In this document: positions 19,601 through 29,204 of the stretch, in pieces
How the letters are laid out: every line of letters begins with the position of its first letter
Position numbering within the stretch: the first letter of the stretch is position 1
NCBI RefSeq assembly: GCF_012102745.1
Contig: NZ_JAAVSY010000005.1
Span: 1 to 64,000, forward strand
From: Haematospirillum sp. H4485
GTDB taxonomy: Bacteria > Pseudomonadota > Alphaproteobacteria > Rhodospirillales > Rhodospirillaceae
DNA: 64,000 nt
Direction of reading: 5' to 3'
Translations under genes and position numbers: made by a program
Notes under the pieces: generated by a model
Database searches by the model: none
Seen by the model: the letters and a program-made list of their open reading frames with translations, nothing else
What the model was told of the DNA's origin: nothing

Positions 19601-21516
19601 AGGGCCAGCATGCGTTCCCCGGCCCGGAAACCCGGCGACACCCGCATTGAAGCAAGAAAGTTCGCCAGGTTGCGTTCACTGATCGCTACGCCCTTGGGCT
19701 TGCCGGTGGACCCCGACGTAAACATCACATATGCGGTTGCATCAGGTTGTGCATCCAGCATCAGTGCCTGTTCAAGGCCACCACCGGCACCAGGCTGCGT
19801 CATGGCAGCCTCAAGACAGGCCGGGACATCAACAACGGGCACGCCGGGAAACAAGGTCGCCGCCCTGGCGCACGTGCAGCTGTCAACCAACATGATACCG
19901 ATATTGGATACATCAAGCATGGAAACAAGCCGTTCATCGGGCAACAGCGGGTCCATGGGCACAAAAGTGCGCTGCGATGCCATGACACCAAGGCACGCTG
20001 CCGGCAAGGCAACCGTACGCTCCAGAAAGATGCCGACAGCCGCACCCGGTGGGATATCCGCATGCGTGACAATGTCGCGGTACAAATGCCCAACAGCGGC
20101 ATGGAGCTGCCGATAGGTCAGCAGCCCTGCCTGCCCGTCACTGACAGCCGGTTCATCGGGGCGCAAGCCCGATTCAGTCAGAAACCTTTCCAGAACACGT
20201 ACATGTGGCGCAGCATCATCACGATCGCCGCGGATAACCGGCGTCAAAGGCTTCGTAACCGCGCATTCATGCAGAGGACGCTCCGGTGAAGTGGCAATAA
20301 AAGCCGCGACCCTGACAAAATTATCCGCCAAGGCCCTCAGTGTTTCTCCGGACAGGAAGCGGGACGATGAATCAAACGACAAAAAGAGCTGTTGGCCATC
20401 AAAACTGTAGTTGATGGCCACGTCATTCTGGCCTCCTGTATCCGGGCGTTTGGTCAGAACCATATGGCATCCCGCCAAATCCGGCGTTGCATAAGGCATA
20501 AGCCCATCAGAACAATTGACCACTAAATTGAACAATCGACCATGACGATTGGCTTCGGCGTCCGCCCACTGAATCAGGTGCTGCACAGGCACGTACTGAT
20601 GCTTGCGCACATCCTGCCGTGCCTCTTTGACATGCGCAATCAGGCTGCTTCCCGACCGGGCGGGATCAACGACAAGAAACAAGGGAACAAGATTCGTATA
20701 ACAACCAAATGCCTGCTGTTCATTTCGGCAATTCACCGTGTGAGACATGGTGACACGGCCATCGTCATCTTCTTCAGCTGTTGAATACAGCCTGACCACA
20801 GCACCTGTAACAGCAACAAGAAACTGAAACAGTGTCGTGTCCATACGCGCAAGCGTCTTGCTGACGGAAACAAGAAAGTCTTGCCCAAGCGTCCGCTTGA
20901 CAGAAAGATACACCCCTCTCTCTTTCGGTATTCTGTAGCAGAATGGCAGCGCCCGGAACAGACGCGCGCCTTTCAGGCGGGCGGTCCAGTAATCAACAGA
21001 TTCCTGCCCGACCGGTACCTCGGCAACAGCGAGAAACCCTGCAGCTACCTTCTGCCCAACGGCATCACACGCAGACTCCGGATGCTCCAGGGACTCCGAA
21101 AATGCATCCAAAAATGGCCGGTAGCACGCACCGTCAAAGACCATATGGCTGAACTCAAGCTGCAGGGCCGTGACTTTTTCATTGTCAACAAAGCAGGCAA
21201 ACCGGAACAGCTTGTCGCCTGACGGATCAACAGGTTCCACATGATCCCACTCCGAAACATCGGTAACACGCTCCACAACCGTGCCCTGCAAACTGTTGCA
21301 GCCGACAAAAAGCTCGCCATCTCTCTCGAAAAAATAACCCAGCAGACACCCGAACCTGCTTGCGACAACCTCTCTCAGCGAGGAGTCAAGGCGCTGAAAG
21401 TCAATGGCTCCATCTATGGCAAACCTGTACCTTAATGTAAGACCCGGATCATCAGGGTTAATTTTATGGCGCATCCACTGAAACTGTTCGTAACTGGTTG
21501 CCTTGCGCAATGTCAT
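16663..21516 (-). CDS. hybrid NRPS-PKS, C-A-PCP-KS, predicted glycine-activating
   Basis: 1617 residues, first gene of the assembly line. Condensation domain 1-420: SHMVFDG at 123-129 keeps the second His and the Asp of HHxxxDG; the first His is Ser. Adenylation domain about 440-930: YVMFTSGSTGKPKG, YGPTEAT, YKTGD and PLTANGKADVKRL. Reading the ten specificity positions gives D645 I646 L649 Q688 L711 G713 M735 I743 W744 K923, i.e. DILQLGMIWK. From memory this differs at one position from the known glycine code DILQLGLIWK. Carrier domain: Ser990 in LGLNSIS. KS from 1054: Cys1208 in DTACSG, His1341, His1383. The C-terminal linker ends after LPTYRFDERAYW. The N-terminal C domain needs an acyl donor that is not visible in the window. 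Confidence 0.92.
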   Translation of the reverse strand: MTLRKATSYEQFQWMRHKINPDDPGLTLRYRFAIDGAIDFQRLDSSLREVVASRFGCLLGYFFERDGELFVGCNSLQGTVVERVTDVSEWDHVEPVDPSGDKLFRFACFVDNEKVTALQLEFSHMVFDGACYRPFLDAFSESLEHPESACDAVGQKVAAGFLAVAEVPVGQESVDYWTARLKGARLFRALPFCYRIPKERGVYLSVKRTLGQDFLVSVSKTLARMDTTLFQFLVAVTGAVVRLYSTAEEDDDGRVTMSHTVNCRNEQQAFGCYTNLVPLFLVVDPARSGSSLIAHVKEARQDVRKHQYVPVQHLIQWADAEANRHGRLFNLVVNCSDGLMPYATPDLAGCHMVLTKRPDTGGQNDVAINYSFDGQQLFLSFDSSSRFLSGETLRALADNFVRVAAFIATSPERPLHECAVTKPLTPVIRGDRDDAAPHVRVLERFLTESGLRPDEPAVSDGQAGLLTYRQLHAAVGHLYRDIVTHADIPPGAAVGIFLERTVALPAACLGVMASQRTFVPMDPLLPDERLVSMLDVSNIGIMLVDSCTCARAATLFPGVPVVDVPACLEAAMTQPGAGGGLEQALMLDAQPDATAYVMFTSGSTGKPKGVAISERNLANFLASMRVSPGFRAGERMLALTPVSFDISILELLLPLVCGGSLHVVSDQVRMSADLLGDVLNQGQVDVVQATPSTWRMLQQAGWHASGELRILCGGEALDRDLAQYLLEQTGHLYNMYGPTEATIWAGCCRVTEAGRVSLGHPVLNSAYYVLDSGGNSVVPGMRGELMIAGECVGKGYLNAPSEPAFVMLPDGVRGYKTGDIVHYLSHRNIEYVGRLDSQCKVNGYRVDTGEVSQCIKAFASDVTVFTVVRNKPEPHLCCFVQVPDAGGFDTEQALQWCRQTLPYYMVPKAIHCLATVPLTANGKADVKRLGEAPVEALPLVVPSPPVSRSRSWVRPQEKGIQQEIRDILRESLGVSASDPDQPLGWLGLNSISYNLLSAAIQKRFNIVFRSYEFYQFNTINEVAEAICQRQSPDQAVRTEKAGVVHHPDGTADARLAIVGMAATLPGGDDVATFWRALLDRKDCIAVAPADRAIRDCRAGFISSVRGFDARFFSISPLEASRMDPRQRLLLQAAWKALEDAGYAPSRLSGGRIGCYMAAAGGDYALLQARDNEEQTPYSLSGHSLSMLANRLSVFFDWNGPSFTLDTACSGALTALVKACRDLQSRVCDAAMVGGINLILDAQVNQGLEAGRFMSPDSRCATFDERANGYVRGEGYGCFFVKRLRDAQADGDLVHAVIENVAENHGGRANSLTSPNPNAQYRLLLDAYTPDLARRVSYIETHGTGTRLGDPVEVAALKRAFQERVDPGSAQKIWLGAVKSNIGHLEPAAGVASMVKVIKAFEHGHLPANLHFQRLNPEIDLSSSPFRVLADSVSWQGEEPLTAGVSSFGFGGTNAHVVLSAPFRQDRRSVIRYDRYLIPVSARTGASLMGNMAALEDFVAGHCAVLAECGLADLAFALSCGREHFEHRQAWLVSGVDDLLLQLRSRCSGVHVPQYRQIVADVVDPGELDDPEMLEHTRVRYLEGCSIDWWRLYEGSDVVKMRLPTYRFDERAYWYARD

Positions 21517-21987
21517 TTAGCCCCCACGCACCGATATCCTGTCATACAGGCAGTACAGACCCGGTCAGTCCTCCCCCCCAGCCTCCCGCCCCCCGGTGGC
21601 AATGAACAGCCAAGACGCCTGACTCTCCACCTCTTGCGGTTCACTTCAACCATAAAGACATTAAAGACTTGAGTTCCGATCTTGTTACGACAAACAAGAT
21701 GACTACTTCAAGTAGATAATTAATAAAAATACACTATAAAGTGAAATCATGACGCCATATCCTGTCCGGAACTGTTTTCTGCCACCCCGGAGCCTGCACA
21801 ACACCATGACATTCACGCACACAGAAAATGTGCACACCTTTCATCCGGATCATACGGCATCATTCTCTACCCCCGCTTGTCTCTTGGGCTTTTCTGGAAC
21901 CGGGAACTGGTTCATACTCCCCTGCATACCATAGGAGAGGAGGCAGCCACGCGCACACCTCTCCCGCTACGAAGGGAGCCTGTATAG
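21517..21987. other. intergenic region between the divergent PKS operon and the universal stress gene
   Basis: A 471 bp gap with no convincing gene. The part next to the PKS gene is C-rich on the plus strand (a run of eight C in 21569-21578 and further C blocks), so the PKS leader RNA would be G-rich. The central part, about 21650-21750, is much richer in A and T than its surroundings and contains two palindromes listed separately. It is the only place where the promoters of the leftward PKS operon and the rightward gene can lie. I could not assign confident -35/-10 pairs. Confidence 0.6.
21681..21715. promoter_or_regulatory. two adjacent palindromes, possible operators of the PKS operon
   Basis: CTTGTTACGACAAACAAG (6-bp arms, 6-nt spacer, 21681-21698) is followed at 21703-21715 by CTACTTCAAGTAG (6-bp arms around one base). 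They sit in the AT-rich part of the PKS/usp divergent region, about 170-200 bp upstream of the first PKS start codon. Paired palindromes of this kind are typical regulator sites, but no regulator gene is visible next to them. Confidence 0.4.
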
Positions 21988-22863
21988 ATGTCCAGTTTAC
22001 GCATCCTGCAAGCGGTTGTTCCAGATACCGAGGGCGGCATTTCAACACTTGAAACAGCGCTGCTTGTTGCAAGGGATTTTGCCGCCCACGTCCAGGTTCT
22101 CCACGTGCGCCCTGACCCGGCACAGGCTGTCCCCTTGGTGGGTGAAGCCATGTCCGGGGCCATGGTTGATGAAATGATCCGCCTGTGTGAAACCCGTGGC
22201 CGCGAACAGTCCAACCGGGTGCATGCCCTGTTTGACAGCCTTGTAACCCGCTACAGCCTTCCCATTGTCGAAGAACCACCGGGACCGTCGTCTGTTTCGA
22301 TCTCCTTCCGCGAGGAAACAGGGTCCGAAGACAGCATCGCAACACGTCTGGGGCGTTTGTGCGATCTGGTCATTGCCGGGCGCCCGACCGGAGAAGAAGA
22401 CCCGTGGCTGGAGGCAACCCTGAACGCCGTGCTGATGGACAGCGTGCGCCCCTTGTTGGTTGCCCCGCGTACTCCGGTGCGTCAACTGGGAAAATCTGTC
22501 GTCATTGCCTGGAACAACAGCCCGGAAGCGGTGCGGGCCATCCATGCCTCGCTGCCTTTCCTGCTGAAGGCCGAAACCATCACCGTGCTGGTTGCCGATG
22601 AAGGCCATGCCGATGCCGCAACACGGGACCTGGAACATTGGCTTGGCTGGCATGGGCTTGCCATCAAGACCCGCCAGATCAAACCCACCGGGCTGACCGG
22701 CAATGCCGTCGGCGGTGCCCTGCTGGAAGCTGCCAGCCAGGAACAGGCCGACCTTCTGGTCATGGGCGCCTTTACCCACTCCCGACTACGCCAATTGATC
22801 CTGGGCGGCGTCACACGCCATGTCCTGGATCATACCACCATGCCCCTGCTGCTGTGTCATTGA
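21988..22863 (+). CDS. tandem-domain universal stress protein
   Basis: A 291-residue protein made of two UspA-like halves. The N-terminal half starts SLRILQAVVPDTEGG and is diverged. The C-terminal half ends with GAFTHSRLRQLILGGVTRHVL, which fits the ATP-binding loop pattern Gx2GxRx9G(S/T/V) of UspA proteins with GG in place of GS, followed by a family-typical MPLLLCH end. Cytoplasmic, no membrane segment. Start ATG with GGGAG about 10 nt upstream. It is transcribed away from the PKS cluster, and a LysM-like membrane protein follows 41 nt downstream on the same strand. Such proteins bind ATP or AMP and are induced by stress; the specific role is unknown. Confidence 0.88.
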   Translation: MSSLRILQAVVPDTEGGISTLETALLVARDFAAHVQVLHVRPDPAQAVPLVGEAMSGAMVDEMIRLCETRGREQSNRVHALFDSLVTRYSLPIVEEPPGPSSVSISFREETGSEDSIATRLGRLCDLVIAGRPTGEEDPWLEATLNAVLMDSVRPLLVAPRTPVRQLGKSVVIAWNNSPEAVRAIHASLPFLLKAETITVLVADEGHADAATRDLEHWLGWHGLAIKTRQIKPTGLTGNAVGGALLEAASQEQADLLVMGAFTHSRLRQLILGGVTRHVLDHTTMPLLLCH

Positions 22864-22904
22864 GCGCACGGTACGCAGGAAAAGCCCCAGGATACAGACG
22901 TGTT

Positions 22905-23369
22905 ATGACTCCGCGACCGTCACGCATGCTGAAAACCGTGTGGATCGCCCTTGTGACCTGTCTTGTCCTGGGATCAACGGCAAGCGCCCTGTTCCTGCGG
23001 GATGCGTTGCGTGAACAAAAAGCAGCCCAGGACGCAATGATCGCCCGCAATATTGAAGCCGGCGCACGCGTCATGGAGCTGGAACAGCAGGTTGCGGAAC
23101 TGGAAGCCCGGGTCCATGAACTGGCGGACTATAATGCCAACCTGAACCAGCGGCTTGACACCACCTATGCCCCGACCGAGGTCAGGGGCATGGCAGACTT
23201 CCCGGTCCTGCGCGGCATGGCCCGCCACGGCGACACGGTGGAAAGCTTCGCCCGGCGCGAAGGCACAAACCCTGATGTCATCCTTGCCCTGAACCCATGG
23301 CTGCGGGGACGCCGGGAACCCATGGTCGACTACCAAACCGTCTGGATCCCCAAGGTACCCCGCTCCTGA
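22905..23369 (+). CDS. membrane-anchored coiled-coil protein with LysM-like C-terminus
   Basis: 154 residues. A single hydrophobic segment near residues 8-25 (TVWIALVTCLVLGSTASALF) is an inner-membrane anchor or uncleaved signal. A helical, heptad-like stretch follows (about 35-75, MELEQQVAELEARVHEL). The last 50 residues read GDTVESFARREGTNPDVILALNPW, then VWIPK, which is the pattern of a LysM carbohydrate-binding module. The most likely role is peptidoglycan contact on the periplasmic side. I start at the ATG at 22905, since residues upstream in the same frame overlap the stress protein gene and look non-coding. It converges on the aminotransferase gene. Confidence 0.75.
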   Translation: MTPRPSRMLKTVWIALVTCLVLGSTASALFLRDALREQKAAQDAMIARNIEAGARVMELEQQVAELEARVHELADYNANLNQRLDTTYAPTEVRGMADFPVLRGMARHGDTVESFARREGTNPDVILALNPWLRGRREPMVDYQTVWIPKVPRS

Positions 23370-23421
23370 CAGCCGTCAGCCAGGCACCCCGGATCGCGGT
23401 GCCGGCCGACAGAATACCTGT

Positions 23422-24702
<1,281 letters not shown>

Positions 24703-24763
24703 CTATCCAACACGGGACACGGGCGCAACCGCTCACGCTTGCCTGATCCACAGCGGTGACATG

Positions 24764-24800
24764 TAAAAAAGGCAGGCCCCCCCGATGGAACCTGCCTTTT
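24764..24800 (-). terminator. Rho-independent terminator after ndk
   Basis: Read on the minus strand: AAAAGGCAGG, a 14-nt loop, CCTGCC and then a run of six T. The stem is flanked by A on one side and T on the other. It lies 25 nt after the ndk stop codon and before the aminotransferase start. Confidence 0.85.
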
Positions 24801-24825
24801 CAGCGTCATCAATCCGTACGCAGGA

Positions 24826-25248
24826 TCAGCCGACAATCTCCGACTGGGAGAAGAAGAAGGCAATCTCGGCGGCGGCATTTTCCGGGCTGTCGGAACCGTG
24901 GACCGAGTTGGCCTCGATCGACTCGGCAAAATCAGCCCGAATGGTGCCGGGGTCAGCATTGGCCGGGTTGGTGGCGCCCATGATCTCGCGGTTTTTCAGG
25001 ACGGCGTTTTCACCTTCCAGAACCTGAACCACCACCGGGCCGGACATCATGAAGGACACCAGATCCGGGAAGAAGGACCGCTCGCGGTGCACGGCATAAA
25101 AACCTTCGGCCTGGTCACGGGTCAGACGCAGACGCTTCTGGGCAACAATACGCAGACCGGAATCCTCGAACCGGGCATTGATCTTGCCGGTCAGGTTGCG
25201 ACGGGTGGCATCGGGCTTGATAATGGACAGGGTACGTTCAACAGTCAT
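24826..25248 (-). CDS. ndk: nucleoside diphosphate kinase
   Basis: 140 residues, the usual length. It transfers the gamma phosphate of ATP to NDPs through a phosphohistidine. The start [14 protein letters not shown], the active-site [14 protein letters not shown] with the catalytic His, and [13 protein letters not shown] are all family signatures. The ATG at 25248 has AAGGA about 12 nt upstream. Single gene between a terminator on its 3' side and the divergent ABC-F gene on its 5' side; promoters for both must lie in the 226 bp between them. Confidence 0.97.
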   Translation of the reverse strand: MTVERTLSIIKPDATRRNLTGKINARFEDSGLRIVAQKRLRLTRDQAEGFYAVHRERSFFPDLVSFMMSGPVVVQVLEGENAVLKNREIMGATNPANADPGTIRADFAESIEANSVHGSDSPENAAAEIAFFFSQSEIVG

Positions 25249-25474
25249 GATCAGCATGTTCCTTGAAATGCACGGGGCCCTTTCGGAAAGGGGAACATCC
25301 CCGCCCGACAGGCATAAGGAAGACGAACAGCGCCCGCCCCGGGATCCGGAAGGCAGGCACAAAACTTTCGCCGGGGGTTATACCTGCAAAGCACTGCCCT
25401 GACAACCAACTGTTTTGCACCGGCACACAACGACCATTTTGCATCCACTCCGGATGTATGCTAGACGAACGCCC

Positions 25475-27409
25475 ATGCTGCACCTGAATTCCGTCCTGTT
25501 TCGCCTTGGCGGCCGCGTCCTTCTGGACGGCGCCTCGGCCCACATCCCTGCCGGGGCCCGGGTTGGCTTGGTTGGCCGCAACGGCACCGGCAAATCCACC
25601 CTGATCAAGCTGATCACCGGCGACCTTGCCCCCGACGGGGGTGAAATCCGCACCCGCTCCCGGGCCAGGATCGGCTATCTGCGCCAGGAAGCCTCGGAAA
25701 GCACCGGATCGCTGATCGATACCGTGCTGGCTGCCGACACCGAACGCTCGGCCCTGCTGCAACGCCTGGAACAGGATCCCCCGCCCGGGGAGCTGGCCGA
25801 TATCCACGAACGCCTGAATGCCATCGATGCCCACAGCGCCCCGGCGCGGGCTGCACGCATTTTGTCCGGGCTTGGCTTTCCCGCCACCGACCATGAACGC
25901 CCGGTGCAGGACTATTCCGGCGGCTGGCGCATGCGCGTGGCCCTGGCTGCCGTCCTGTTCTCCCGCCCCGACCTGCTGCTGCTGGACGAGCCGACCAACC
26001 ACCTGGATCTGGAAGCCACGCTTTGGTTGCAGGGCTATCTGGCCCAGTGGCCCGGCACCCTGGTGGTTATCTCGCATGACCGCGACCTGCTGAACCAGGT
26101 GCCAAACCGGATCCTGCACCTGGAAAACCGGACCCTGACCAGCTACGGCGGCAATTACGACACGTTCGAGAAGACACGGCGCGAGAAACTGGACCTGCAG
26201 GTCAAGGGAAACGCCAAACTTCTGGAACAGCGCAAGAAGATGGAAGGGTTCATCGCCCGCTTCCGCGCCAAGGCCAGCAAGGCCCGCCAGGCCCAGAGCC
26301 GCATGAAAATGCTGGAGAAAATGGATCTGCCGGTCAGTGTGGTCGAAGAACGCACCATTGTGCTGGACTTCCCCGACCCGGAACCCCTGCCCCCACCCAT
26401 GATCGCCATCAATGACGCCAGCGTCGGCTATGGCGGAAAGACCGTTCTGCGCGACATCTCCCTGCGCCTGGACATGGACGATCGTATTGCGCTGCTCGGG
26501 GCCAACGGGAACGGAAAATCCACCCTGGCAAAACTGCTGACCGGACGACTGGACCCTATGTCAGGCACCGTGCAGCGGTCTTCAAAACTGCGCATCGGCT
26601 ATTTCGCCCAGCACCAGACCGATGAACTGAATCCCGAGGATACCCCGCTTGGCCACATGAGCCGCGCCATGACCCCAAAAGGCGGCTCTGCCCCGCCGGA
26701 AAGCCGGGTCCGCGCCTTCCTTGGCCGGTTCGGGTTTGGCGTTGACCATGCCACAACACGGGTGGCCAAATTGTCCGGCGGCGAAAAGGCCCGCCTGCTG
26801 ATCGCGCTGATGTGCCGGGAACAACCGCACCTGATCGTGCTGGATGAACCCACCAACCACCTGGACATTGATACCCGTGATTCCCTGATGTCGGCCCTTA
26901 ACGCCTTTGGCGGGGCCGTGGTGCTGATCGCCCACGACACCCACTTGGTCGAGGCCTGCGCCGACCGCCTGTGGCTGGTGGCCGATGGCCAGGTACAACC
27001 CTTTGACGGCGACATGGCGGATTACCGGCAATGGCTGCTGGACCGTGCCCGGGATGACCGTCGGTCCACCACCGGCAAGGCCGGGAATGACGATGCGGGC
27101 ACAGCCCGGACAGGCACAGCAACCAACCGCCGCGAGGACCGGCGCCTGGCCGCGCAGATCCGCGCCCGCCTGGCCCCCTTGCGCCAGCGTGTGGAACGGT
27201 GCGAGCAGCAGGTCACGCGCCTGAATGCCCGCCGGGATGATCTGGAAGCAAAGCTGGCCGACCCGGCCCTGTACAGCGGACCGGATGACACGGTGGCCGC
27301 CCTGCGCATGGAACTGGGGGCTGTTGGCCGCGACCTTCAAATGGCTGAGGACCGGTGGCTGAAGGCCGTGGAGGAACTGGAGGAAGCCAGCGCTCGCGAG
27401 CAGGCCTAG
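25475..27409 (+). CDS. ABC-F family ATPase (Uup/YheS-like)
   Basis: 644 residues with two ABC ATPase domains and no membrane segments, the ABC-F layout. Domain 1: Walker A GLVGRNGTGKST, signature YSGGWRMRVALA, Walker B LLLLDEPTNHLDL. An arginine/lysine-rich linker follows (FIARFRAKASKARQAQSRMKM), the tRNA-contacting arm of this family. Domain 2: GANGNGKST, LSGGEKARLLIAL, LIVLDEPTNHLDI. A charged coiled-coil C-terminal tail (about 560-640) is typical of Uup or YheS types. Members act on ribosomes, or on branched DNA in the case of Uup. Start ATG at 25475; the upstream in-frame extension looks non-coding. It converges on holC. Confidence 0.92.
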   Translation: MLHLNSVLFRLGGRVLLDGASAHIPAGARVGLVGRNGTGKSTLIKLITGDLAPDGGEIRTRSRARIGYLRQEASESTGSLIDTVLAADTERSALLQRLEQDPPPGELADIHERLNAIDAHSAPARAARILSGLGFPATDHERPVQDYSGGWRMRVALAAVLFSRPDLLLLDEPTNHLDLEATLWLQGYLAQWPGTLVVISHDRDLLNQVPNRILHLENRTLTSYGGNYDTFEKTRREKLDLQVKGNAKLLEQRKKMEGFIARFRAKASKARQAQSRMKMLEKMDLPVSVVEERTIVLDFPDPEPLPPPMIAINDASVGYGGKTVLRDISLRLDMDDRIALLGANGNGKSTLAKLLTGRLDPMSGTVQRSSKLRIGYFAQHQTDELNPEDTPLGHMSRAMTPKGGSAPPESRVRAFLGRFGFGVDHATTRVAKLSGGEKARLLIALMCREQPHLIVLDEPTNHLDIDTRDSLMSALNAFGGAVVLIAHDTHLVEACADRLWLVADGQVQPFDGDMADYRQWLLDRARDDRRSTTGKAGNDDAGTARTGTATNRREDRRLAAQIRARLAPLRQRVERCEQQVTRLNARRDDLEAKLADPALYSGPDDTVAALRMELGAVGRDLQMAEDRWLKAVEELEEASAREQA

Positions 27410-27442
27410 CGCACCAAGGCACCATACCCTTTCAGTGGTTGT

Positions 27443-27910
27443 TCACGCCCCGGCGTTGGCGCTGGCCTTTTCCACCCAGCGCCCGTCGGCGGATTGCTGC
27501 CAGTACCGCAGCGCGTGCCCCTCTTCCCGTCGCTGGCGCCAGCGTTCCCGTGCCTGGGCAACCGAAGCCTCGTCCAGCCCGTTGAACAGGTCAAACACCC
27601 GCTCCATGCCCTCGACCAGGGTACTGTCACTGCCATCACACAAAAACAGGTAACCGGCCCCGTTGGCATTGTCCTGCGGATCCTCGGTCAGCCACACCGG
27701 CTGCTCTTCGGCGTATCCGTCCCGGCGGGATCCATGCGGCAGCCATCCGTCGCGGTCATTCCACAAAGCCTGCACCAGATCTTCCACCCGCTCCTCTGAA
27801 CCTGCCACCACCAAAGCCCTTTCTCCGGTCTGCAGGACACGGGTCAGCAGGCGCGGCAGAACCTCTTCCAGACGGGATCGTTGCAGGTGATAAAAATCAA
27901 TACGGGCCAT
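27443..27910 (-). CDS. holC: DNA polymerase III chi subunit
   Basis: 155 residues starting MARIDFYHLQRSRLEEVLPRLL, the HolC pattern, with RALVVAGSEERVEDL and ALWNDRDGWLPHG typical of chi. The chi subunit links the clamp loader to SSB during replication. The C-terminal end (about 135-155) is a short, less conserved tail. Single gene convergent with the ABC-F gene; 95 bp separate its start from the next minus-strand gene upstream. Confidence 0.9.
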   Translation of the reverse strand: MARIDFYHLQRSRLEEVLPRLLTRVLQTGERALVVAGSEERVEDLVQALWNDRDGWLPHGSRRDGYAEEQPVWLTEDPQDNANGAGYLFLCDGSDSTLVEGMERVFDLFNGLDEASVAQARERWRQRREEGHALRYWQQSADGRWVEKASANAGA

Positions 27911-28005
27911 TACACACCAACAGGGTCACACAGATCAGGGAACAGTGCCGCCCCGGCGGGCCACAGGCAAGAAAAACACGCACCCCGGCCCACAAGGCAA
28001 GACCA

Positions 28006-28329
28006 TCAGGATGCAGATGTATCCGGCGCGGGAGGGGATACAACAGCCCGGCGCCGGAACCATTCAAGGATATACACCCTGACCGCACTGGACAAATTGC
28101 CGCCCGCGTTATGACTGCGGGCAGAATCAATTTCCGAAACCATGGCATTGATACTCAGGCCGCGGGCTGCAGCAATAGAACGCAGTGCGTCCCAGAACAC
28201 ATCTTCCAGCGATACCGATGTAGGATGTCCGGCAATACGGACACTGCGCTTGATAACCGTACTGCCACCACCATTCCGCTCGGGCGGAACAGCGGGCGCA
28301 TTGGCCGGAATACTCTGGGGCCCGGTCAT
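28006..28329 (-). CDS. ribbon-helix-helix domain protein
   Basis: 107 residues. After a Pro-rich N-terminus (about 1-27) comes a basic beta-strand and helix-helix: KRSVRIAGHPTSVSLEDVF, then LSINAMVSEIDSAR and NLSSAVRVYILEWFR. This is the RHH_4-type domain (DUF4170/PF13467 group) common in alphaproteobacteria. RHH proteins dimerise and bind DNA through the strand, but target genes are not known here. It may be co-transcribed with the upstream alpha/beta hydrolase. Confidence 0.82.
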   Translation of the reverse strand: MTGPQSIPANAPAVPPERNGGGSTVIKRSVRIAGHPTSVSLEDVFWDALRSIAAARGLSINAMVSEIDSARSHNAGGNLSSAVRVYILEWFRRRAVVSPPAPDTSAS

Positions 28330-28436
28330 GACTGCCTCCCTCTTCGGGGCTGGACCATACCGGCCCCGCCAGTATCCTATTTATACATTCATTTTCCACA
28401 GGGGCAACAGATACGTAAACATGTGAACATCCTGTT

Positions 28437-29147
28437 CTACGGTAAATAGATACCATTACCCGGCAGCCCGGCAACAAAATCTGCCACAGCCCCGGCAGCC
28501 CGACACAGGTGTTCTTCTGCCCGGTAACCAGACGATACCCTGGGGCAAAGGTCATGATCACCGTCACACATCCAGAGAATGTCCAGGCTTGATGGCAACC
28601 GCAACGTATCAACCAACGCCCTGCCCCCCAGAGGATCCCGTGTGCCTTGAACAATCAACCCCGGGACTGAAAGGTTTTCCAGCGGCGCACATCGCTTTTC
28701 CACCCGTCCCGGCTTCCGGGCCGGATGAAAGGGATAGCCCAGGGCCACCACACCATCAGCTCCGACCTCGGCTGCGATCATAACCGCCATGCGCCCACCC
28801 ATCGATTTACCCCCGATTGCCAGACAGGGTGGACGAAACAAGGCCCGCGCCTGCATCACAGTCTCTGTCCATGCCTGCAACAGAGCTGGCTCCCGGTCCG
28901 GAGGCCGCCGCCCCCCATGCCCCGCACGGCGTGCCGCCATATAGGGAAACTCGAACCGCAGCACGGCCACCCCTGCTTCCGACACCAACCGGGCCATGGC
29001 CTTCATGAAGGGGCTGTCCATGGGAGCACCGGCACCGTGCGCCAGAATCAGGAGCGGAACCGACAGCGGCACACCAGAAGGACCATCCGGGCCATCGAAC
29101 ATCCACCCCCGCGCCGTCGCCATGGCCCCGGCAGACGAAACCATCAT
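28437..29147 (-). CDS. alpha/beta hydrolase of the KANL3/Tex30 type
   Basis: 236 residues. LILAHGAGAPMDSPFM gives the oxyanion region, GGKSMGGRMAVMIAAE the nucleophile elbow (Ser in GKSMGG), GTRDPLGG the acidic residue and DGDHDL the catalytic His. This matches the dienelactone-hydrolase-like KANL3/Tex30 group. No signal peptide. Start ATG with GGTGG about 9 nt upstream; an in-frame ATG follows immediately. It lies 57 nt after the fumarase stop and may share its transcript. The substrate is unknown. Confidence 0.82.
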   Translation of the reverse strand: MMVSSAGAMATARGWMFDGPDGPSGVPLSVPLLILAHGAGAPMDSPFMKAMARLVSEAGVAVLRFEFPYMAARRAGHGGRRPPDREPALLQAWTETVMQARALFRPPCLAIGGKSMGGRMAVMIAAEVGADGVVALGYPFHPARKPGRVEKRCAPLENLSVPGLIVQGTRDPLGGRALVDTLRLPSSLDILWMCDGDHDLCPRVSSGYRAEEHLCRAAGAVADFVAGLPGNGIYLP

Positions 29148-29204
29148 GCCAGCGCCACCTTGCGGAAAAGCCTGCCTGCACCCGACATGACGCCGGAACC
29201 TCCC

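Noticed and set aside
23370..23421. GC-rich hairpin between the LysM-like gene and aspC as a terminator
   Set aside because: GGCACC/GGTGCC stem is short and no T-run follows on either strand.
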